Of a stretch of DNA of 64,000 nucleotides, positions 57,377 to 64,000 are shown one piece after another. The notes beneath the pieces were generated by a model, which searched no databases, was not told where the DNA came from, and saw only the letters and a program-made list of their open reading frames with translations. Within the stretch, counting starts at the first letter, position 1. Each line of letters begins with the position of its first letter. The translations under genes and the position numbers were made by a program. The stretch is from Laccaria trichodermophora (lineage: Eukaryota; Basidiomycota; Agaricomycetes; Agaricales; Hydnangiaceae). The stretch spans positions 248,001 to 312,000 of the forward strand of contig JACTVC010000031.1 of the NCBI GenBank assembly GCA_018417955.1. The letters are read 5' to 3'.

Positions 57377-59229
57377 TTATGCAAATTGTGTGAGGAGTAT
57401 ATCAGACTCCCCGTCAGTTGCTTTCGGATCCGAAGGGGATGTGTCTTTTGTTGGGATCAACATGACACTTCTAGGTTGCCCTGGTCGAGTAGGGTCATAA
57501 TCGTTCAATTCAAGTTTTCCATCTGGATACTTTGCGTCTAGATCCCATGGATCTATTGCATTGGCCGCTTCACCTTCCTTGAAGATCCCTTTCGTATCAA
57601 GCATGAACGCTGCTATCATAGGATGCGAAACCCATGGATGGTGGAAACGGCTCTGGAAATAAACGAATGTGATACCACCAAGTAGAACCGCGAGGTGCAA
57701 CCCAGCCCAAAAATACACCCTCCATCGAAGGACACTAGGGCGAGAAGCGGAGACAGCGACCAAGACGCTTGTCTGGTTATGATGAGCAACACTACCAAGT
57801 ACGGTTGCGAGCGATGACCATGCGGATTGATACGATCGTGAAACAAACTCAACGGCAAGGTCTTGAAAGGTAGAAGTGTCGTTGGGAACAGGATCGGCGT
57901 AGGCGCTGAAAGCTATGTGTGTCCCGACTGAGGGTGTTATCGCCAAGGCCTCAATGGTGAGAGGATCTGCAATGGGATGTACACGGTCCATATGACCCTG
58001 GACAACGGTAGGAGAAACGATCTCGCAGCCTCGGCAGATCGCAGCGCTTGCTGTATAGGTCATATTTGCGAATATGAAGCATGAATATAAGGGAGCGTTG
58101 ATGATATAAGTGAGGTAGGGAGTAACATTCTGCGGAACCGTGAAATTGCCAAGAGGAGCACAACTTGGGACAGAAGGGGTCTCGACTTGAATACCAAGAA
58201 TCCAGGATTCTGAAACATTGACAGGAGACGGTAAGGTGGTACTAGAGCCTGGGCCCCAGCTACTGTCGGGAAAAAGCGCGGCGAATCCCTCACCCAGGAG
58301 GTAAGGATTGAAAGGGCTGGAATCATTGAGCAAGGACCACTGTTGCAACGAAAGTGTCGATTCGGGATCTGTGATGTATTCAAACTTTTCCACTTCAAAG
58401 TAAGGAAGTCGGATCGTCTCTAGTGTAGAATTGGGCGGAAGGTACTGGATCCCTTGCCAGCTTGATGCCTGAATGATAGCGCGTCGGGTGAGGTTGGATG
58501 GCAGTGGTAGAGTTGAGGAATTTGTATTGATGACCCCCCACGAAACCAGGGCCAAAGAAGCCGCAAGTTCGATGACTTGTGAAGCTAACAGCTGTTGACT
58601 TCGATAAAACGAAATATCGAACCCAGGAACCCCCCCTGTGAGATCGGTAAGTGGCACAACCCCATCCACCAAAGTAAACACAGGTTGCCATGTAATGGAT
58701 CCCGTCAGGATGGCAGAGAAATAATCCATCACGAAACAGATGAAGATGACGGCGTATACGAGCAACCAGTTCCTTCGGCTCGAAACATGCTGGCGCGATA
58801 GGATCGTCGTTATTCCACCCTCGACGACCTTGGCGAAACCAGCCAACGTGATTTCGCTTTTCTCCATAAACATGAAGGCACAGCGCCAGAGAAGCGTGCC
58901 AGCCCACCACGCTGCAGCTGCGCGTGTTGCGCTTGCTAGGAGTGAAAGCATGGTTGTTATGTCGGATTGGAGGAGTTTGGTGTCCCGAATGCTGGCTACC
59001 CTTGTAAAGCCATCAAGGTCAATGAAATGGGGTCGACGCTGGTTGAGGTTGTAAACCCGATTTGAGCCAGCCGGATCGATGAGGTATAGGGCCACAAAAA
59101 CGGAAAAGATAGTCAGGAAGAGGTGAAGAGCGAATGGAAGAACGCCCTTGACAGATAAAAGCAGCCTACACACTGTGCTATGAGTCTCAGAGTGTAGAAG
59201 GGCGGGCGCACTTACCTCGGTATGGGCAT
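57377..59229 (-). CDS. Four-TM glycoprotein, module copy D (604 aa)
   Basis: Exons 59229-59216 (14 nt) and 59177-57377, 38-nt intron, giving MPIPSTVCRLLLSVKG. As in copy C, exon 2 lacks an early ATG. An alternative acceptor five bases further on (cacag) would join a different upstream frame starting MVPHRKFLL, also in frame, so the N-terminus is not certain. TM segments: about 16-38, 84-110, 141-164 and 490-512. The ectodomain has several sequons and CFIFANMTYTA/CRGC. The C-tail has FKEGEAANAIDPWDLDAKYP and ends LLTQFA. There are no stops or frameshifts. Function is unknown. Confidence 0.8.
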
Positions 59230-59528
59230 TCTTCTGATGAAGGAAGTAAGAACTTACGGTGAGGGACCATCGTCGGCGAATCGTCTATATGATGTTGATA
59301 TGGGTGGCTATGCACCTTCTAACAGAAGGCGTGGTGCTTTCTAATGATAGATAGACAGACAGATAGTTGCCGGGAGAGCGCTTAAGAGACAAAAATAAAC
59401 ATACCTAGTGCTTGATCAGAGAAGTTTGGACTCTGGAGCTTGTTCCCAACCACCTTTTCTTTGTTGCCTCAGATTTGAAGTTCAACAGTCATGTTAGGTC
59501 TGTTGCGCCACTCTCAGGCCTCTGCTTG

Positions 59529-59921
59529 CACTGGACACATGACAAGATAATCTGCACTGAAATGCTGTAAAAATATCTTTTGAAAGTTCCTTATTTTCCC
59601 CCTGTTTTCTACCAAGAAATATGTAATACATCTATAAAGATTCTTTTCAATGAGTGAAGGTCAAATATTGATAAAATATGTTGGAAAACATGTAGAACAT
59701 ATTGAGATACATATATAGACAATTCAAATTAACCCAATATCTTTCAAGTAAGTTTTTATATGTTTTTAACATGTTTTGTAAGTATTTAATCTTCATTTAC
59801 TGAAAACAATCTTTGTAGATGTATTATATGTTTCTTGCTAGAAAACAGAAAAAAAATAAGGAACTTTCAAAATATATTTTTAGAGTATTTCAGTGCAGAT
59901 TATCTTGTCATGTGTCCAGTG
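59529..59921. mobile_element. CACTA-like fold-back MITE (393 bp) with TTG duplication
   Basis: Almost the whole element is an inverted repeat. Both ends read CACTGGACACATGACAAGAT inward, and similarity continues with scattered changes to an AT-rich centre. The 3-bp direct repeat TTG flanks it (59526-59528, 59922-59924). CACTR ends with a 3-bp duplication are the signature of the CACTA (CMC) superfamily. In module copy C the same site reads through without it (GGCCTCTGTGAACTTGTCTT near 49910-49930). Confidence 0.85.
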
Positions 59922-60080
59922 TTGTGAACTTGTGTTTATGAAAAAGACCTCGGAGTTGAGCGCTCGTTCTTAAAGCGCCGGCTAAGTAAGGGTTGATGCC
60001 GCGGTAATTTGAATCAACAGCGTGTGCGCCAGGTCTGATGCATGAGTCAGGTTACCCCTTGTTTCGAGTCCGAGGTACAT

Positions 60081-61831
60081 ACGAGGATTCATTTCTTCTT
60101 TTTTTTTGACCATGTGAGTTGGAATTAAGTCGGAGTCGGCGTTTGTTGTGCATTATTTGTGCTGTGCCATCTCTCCTGCTGACCACATTCGAGACAATTC
60201 AAAGAAAGTTCCCGAACAAAACTCTCGCACCTCTCTTTCACGGATTCGCACCTAATACATGCAGCAACAGTGGCCCACACCAACAAGTGTTGAAAACTGA
60301 TGTGTGGGGAAGAGAGATAGGTGCCATACACGTGCCACCCTGCTTGTGTTCTTCATCTTAACAAAAGCTTGATGCGTGGCCACCTGTTTTCAATTCATTC
60401 CAGGTATAACTGCTGTATGATAAGTCCCGTAGTACATCAGTCTGAAGTGTCCGATACCCACCTTTGGGGAGAAGGTTTTCATTTCCTCACAAGCCGAGTG
60501 GGCAAGACGGCTTACACACGTGGCTATCCTGGACTTTGTGTTATCACCTGGCAGAACCTCAGTGGTTTGTCTGCAGAGATCGTTGCCAAAACTGAACATG
60601 GAAAAGTATGAGCACTGGGGACTAGGGAGCAGACGCTTTCCGCAACTTGTACACTGTTGAAGATGACTATTGGGAGCGTCAATGGATTATGATGGCTTAG
60701 TATCGATACCGTTTAAGGGTAAGGGGAAAAGGAAGAAGGCAACGACGTCGACATACCTCGACCAGATGAAAAAGCGGGTGACAGGCCTGATAGCTGGTGC
60801 GTTAACGCCGCTATGCAACCGCTATGGTATCCGTAGGACACGAAGGTGGCTAATACAATGTGACCTACAATGAGAAGTTCACTTTCCGGCGACGACGGAA
60901 ATTGACGTTCAAGGCTGTTCAAGTGGACAACTTTTCAACAAGTGAAAGCGATCATGAAGATGATGTCATATTGCCATATCTACACGTGCCTGACACAAGC
61001 CCACCTTCCCGAGAAAAGTGGTGCTCCTTTATGACTTCTCTCGAATTTTGGACCGATGAGTCGGATGCACAACTGTCACAGTTTCGTCCACATACTTTTG
61101 ATCTTTTATTACCCACATGCACCACGTTGAAATTTTGGGTCAGCTTTTTTATTCCTGATACTTTTGCTTTCCATCACGAAACCCCGGTCGCGCAGCGTTC
61201 CCAATCAGGTTTCGGTCCGTTAATGATTTGTGGAGCTCTAGCCAGATCTCATCGACTCTTCTTGAAACAAGATACATAGGATTACTTTAAATCCAACTTT
61301 CTTTGTGTCTGTCGGAAAACGCGTCTCAAAAAGACAGGACAGCCTTCAAGTTGCATTCAGACAGTTGATCCCCGTACTTGTCGGATCTAAACGAGGTCCC
61401 CTTCTGTCGTGGGTGACGCGGGGGCATGCTTCTCGGCTGTGGCAGCCATGGGTCAAAGTAGTTGGAAGCATGGTCAAAGATGTTGAACCTTGTCAACAAC
61501 TCCATGACTCGTGTGCGCCTGCTAGTGGTGTACCTAAATAGATTGGGCGCTCGTTGGACCATTGATAAGCTCGTCGATCATCCGAGCGACGATCCATTCT
61601 CACCAGCACAATGAAACAATTCCTCGCCGACGCAGAGAAGCAGAGAAGGGCCCGGGCTCCCAAGCAAGAATCGACCACCATGGTCCTGCAACCCCAACCA
61701 CCAGCTGCTGTCAACCCATGTTCGTTCTATTGATCCTGTTTCCCGTCGTTTAGCTCATCAGGCGCATCTCTACAGACACCACAACCTTCCCCCCTGCTCC
61801 CCCAACGAAAGGTCGAAAGATTAAAGCTTCC
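60081..61831. other. Unassigned ORFs, no confident gene
   Basis: The left part (to about 60300) matches 50100-50320 of the module flank. Plus frames at 60670-60873 (FKGKGKRKKATTSTYLDQMK) and 60860-61279 (YNEKFTFRRRRKLTFKAVQV, then acidic and Ser-rich) could be pieces of one gene, but I cannot splice them convincingly. The region 61562-61737 contains a possible 5' exon for the gene that follows (PRRRREAEKGPGSQARIDHH). Confidence 0.35.
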
Positions 61832-62326
61832 ATGATGGCAGGAGCGCATGGACTGCATTTCACCGGAGGCTCCTTCATAAACGTGGGCGGTGACATGGTT
61901 CGCAACGGAGCAAAGGTCGACGGCGTCCGTTTTCATGACGGCATAAAAGGGTCGGCAGGAGACGAGATAGAAGTGGACTACCTCGAGAATTCGAGCAAGC
62001 TGACGATGGAAGGGAACGCTGAACATGTAAATGTTGGCGGGGCTGTAAGGTATATTCCGGTTGGTCAGGATGGTGTTGCTACGAAGTCGTCTCGAGCCCA
62101 GAAGGCGGACATCCACGCGCACATGTTTACAAAGCTCAAAGACTCCAAGTTCAACGGCGGAGAATACACAAATGTTGCGGGAAATATAGACTACGTCGGA
62201 GCTTTTGAATCTGCTCCGCCGCCGTCCAAAGGTAATTTATTTTGGAGGGATGCTTTTCATCTGTATTCATATGCGTCTTCGTTAGGCAAGAAAGACAGCG
62301 CCAGAGACGAGAGACGCCGAACTTGA
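61832..62326 (+). CDS. Short protein with two GG-x-F/Y-x-N-V-x-G motifs (146 aa or more)
   Basis: Exons 61832-62231 and 62286-62326 (54-nt intron). The first half has AGAHGLHFTGGSFINVGGDM and the second MFTKLKDSKFNGGEYTNVAG. This motif, a short strand then GG-x-F/Y-x-N-V-x-G-D/N, is frequent in Agaricomycete proteins just before NACHT or other STAND domains. Here no NTPase follows, so it is either a short family member or a fragment. An in-frame upstream exon is possible through an intron ending at 61761 (giving QPMRISTDTTTFPP), but no ATG was found for it. The start is therefore tentative. The motif link is from memory. Confidence 0.45.
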   Translation: MMAGAHGLHFTGGSFINVGGDMVRNGAKVDGVRFHDGIKGSAGDEIEVDYLENSSKLTMEGNAEHVNVGGAVRYIPVGQDGVATKSSRAQKADIHAHMFTKLKDSKFNGGEYTNVAGNIDYVGAFESAPPPSKGNLFWRDAFHLYSYASSLGKKDSARDERRRT

Positions 62327-63009
62327 AACGGGTGATATGCCTGGCGGTTGGTGGTAACTTGACTAGAATAAAAAAAGAAAGGGAGGAAGTCACCGCGTTT
62401 GTAAAATAGGAATTAATTCTTGGCATTGGGGGTTGACGATACCCCTGAAATAGAAAATTACATGAGCGTACCACGAATGTTCTGCAGCTTCATGACAGGG
62501 TCAAGTCTATGAGACCGCGGTCCTCAGGTATCCAGCATCGCAATCCAGCCTGGCAACGTCGTAAGCAATACAAAAGTCTTCAGCAAAACTGCCTTGAAAC
62601 CGTAACGTTGATGGATATCCCGCGAGTCTAGATATTGAAGGGGCATTCCCCAAACACCTGTCATGCCCAAATTATGTTGCAACTAAATTCAATACAGGCA
62701 TAATTCCAGCCATCAGAGGAGCAGCCTCACTTCACGTTGCGGGTCTGTTGTGCCGTGAGCTTCGAGATGCTCCAGCCCGCGCTGATGCCACAAATGGGTG
62801 AGGCACGGGCACCACCAAGCGAGACGACCTATGTACAACCCCATTATGTTTGAACATATTTCTCAAAGATTGACCAACGGACGCAGACGTACAAGTATCA
62901 ATGTCCCAACAGCAATCGCAACATATATAATGCGGCACATCGCCTCTGTTGACTGAGAAGATTTCGGTAATAACCCTCTTGTGTTTTCAAGACCGAGTAC
63001 ATCCAGACC
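62327..63009. other. Intergenic
   Basis: The 3' flank of the preceding gene and promoter of the next. The minus frames 62151-62474 and 62732-62938 are not convincing. No repeat was noticed. Confidence 0.5.
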
Positions 63010-63949
63010 ATGGTATCGCTCCCGACGAGATTCGAGAATATCACTTTAAAGGCAGAAGAGTTGGAAGCGAAGAGTTGGGACAAAGTGACGGAAATGAGCC
63101 GCGTGATCGATTTTCGTTAGTAGCCGTATCGGCAAATAAAGTCATTTTCTGGTTCCATTCCAACATCGCCACCGTTGTTTGGCCCGTGGCGAGGCATCGT
63201 TCTCCTTGTCGCCGTCGTAAGTGGGCGTCGTCGAGGGTATTATGCGTGGTTAACGACCTTGTTCAGGACTGTCACAGCGTCGAATCTCAGAGTGAGAAGA
63301 TCGGGTAACGCTACCTTGTTTAGGTGATTTCATAGTTCTCTTCAAGGCTTTCGAAATCTGGAGACAACGACGAGCCTGTTATCGGGCGTTGACGACGTTA
63401 TCAAAGGAGCTGTGGACGCAGGTAAGTGTGCTGGTATCTCCGCCCTTCTCTACGCACTAACCTCAACATCGATGTAGCAGGCTCGATGGAGCAGCGGCAG
63501 CAGCAATCGGACATCAATTTAGAATCATTGCAAGCTGTAAAGGACCTTAAATCAAGGTTCGAGCAACTCGCCCAGGATGCATCAGCCAACCGAGTGGGGA
63601 ACGGCGTTAACCAGGACGACTTTTTGCTCGCCCCAGCAACAAGCCCCAGACCGCGCGCTTCATCCAATACCTACCTTAATCCGAATAATACAGAATTGAA
63701 CCATCAGCTCAGACCTTCATCATCGTCTTCTGATCTCACAGTCCCTCTGAAGCGACCTCCTCCGCCTCCGCCACCTCCACGGGGCTCAAAGATTATTCGA
63801 TCACCTTCTCCTTCAGTATCTCCACCATCACCCTTGACTCGCCCAGTCCCCATTCCCCAGTCTTTGTTGGCAAGCTCCTTTTCGTTGAACACTCAGCAAT
63901 CAGATACAGGGCCGACACCACGCAGTGTCTCAGCCTTCAAGGGCAGATT
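63010..63949 (+). CDS. 5' part of a coiled-coil/proline-rich protein, continues past window
   Basis: An ACCATGG start at 63010 opens a helical frame (RFENITLKAEELEAKSWDKV, TEMSRVIDF) ending at a donor at 63116. After unresolved exons, the sequence ETTTSLLSGVDDVIKGAVDA splices (donor 63421, acceptor 63478-63479) to AGSMEQRQQQSDINLESLQA and VKDLKSRFEQLAQDA. A Ser/Pro-rich region with eight consecutive prolines (RPPPPPPPPRGSKIIR) follows. The last exon ends GGCAGATT with a donor at 63950, so more exons lie to the right. I do not recognise the family. The exons between 63116 and about 63331 are not resolved; a short hydrophobic piece (GIVLLVAV) near 63200 may belong. Confidence 0.5.
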
Positions 63950-64000
63950 GTAAGTTGCACGATATTTTGTCTCCTTTCATGATCTTACATCCAAGACAGT

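Larger units (their letters stand above)
55265..60080. repeat. Duplicated module, copy D
   Basis: The third copy. The left border is defined by the return of TGACCTTTTCCTCTTACAAT-type sequence shared with 45880. It holds receptor-like pseudogene D, the four-TM gene and its upstream flank. A MITE at 59529-59921 is present only in this copy. Upstream of the receptor start lies a frame beginning MKQPGTSADSSNSKSSSPLP (55314) that ends at a donor-like GCGgtaaat; it is unassigned. Confidence 0.75.

Overview
The window looks like fungal nuclear DNA, most likely a mushroom-forming basidiomycete (Agaricomycetes, probably Agaricales). The reasons are many short GT-AG introns (about 38-70 nt) with CTAAC/CTGAC-like branch sites, very small cysteine-rich secreted proteins, single-pass signal-peptide membrane proteins with an arginine stop-transfer, and transposon gene families I recognise from Agaricomycete genomes. 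No rRNA, tRNA or CRISPR was found. Gene models were spliced by eye, so exon ends are proposals.

Region 1 (1-24 kb) is mostly a graveyard of DNA transposons. It holds a 54-aa secreted peptide gene (2184-2348). A 1.58-kb element with 75-bp terminal inverted repeats (TIRs) carries a truncated DUF6589-type gene (2571-4149). A 0.93-kb non-autonomous TIR element follows (4906-5838). A 5.68-kb TIR element flanked by TA (5903-11582) carries an intact BTB-type gene, a decayed DDE integrase-type transposase and a decayed Cys-rich partner. A divergently transcribed two-gene transposon (11798-19183) is interrupted by about 1.6 kb of AT-rich DNA. An 850-bp element with 168-bp TIRs (22851-23700) closes the region. 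Many inactivating stops in these genes read as CGA to TGA, the change expected from decay of methylated CpG.

Region 2 (25-37.5 kb) is ordinary gene territory: a four-membrane-segment glycoprotein gene (25138-26889), a tandem pair of coiled-coil proteins with a shared C-terminal Cys/His finger (28966-32298, 33281-34829), and a signal-peptide/single-TM/Pro-Ser-rich receptor-like gene (35330-37453).

Region 3 (37.8-60 kb) is a lineage-specific expanded locus. A module of a receptor-like gene (+) converging on a four-TM glycoprotein gene (-) occurs three times (about 37.8-41.5, 45.9-50.1 and 55.3-60.1 kb). Two of the copies are preceded by a small secreted Cys-rich protein gene (-). In all three copies the receptor-like gene is broken while the four-TM gene has kept a full reading frame. 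Between the copies lie a Maf-type nucleotide pyrophosphatase pseudogene, a hAT-like MITE with an 8-bp target duplication, a palindrome-ended 2.6-kb element, and a CACTA-like fold-back MITE whose empty site is visible in the sister copy.

Region 4 (60-64 kb) has unassigned ORFs, a short protein with two GG-x-F/Y-x-N-V-x-G motifs, and the 5' part of a coiled-coil/proline-rich gene running off the right edge.
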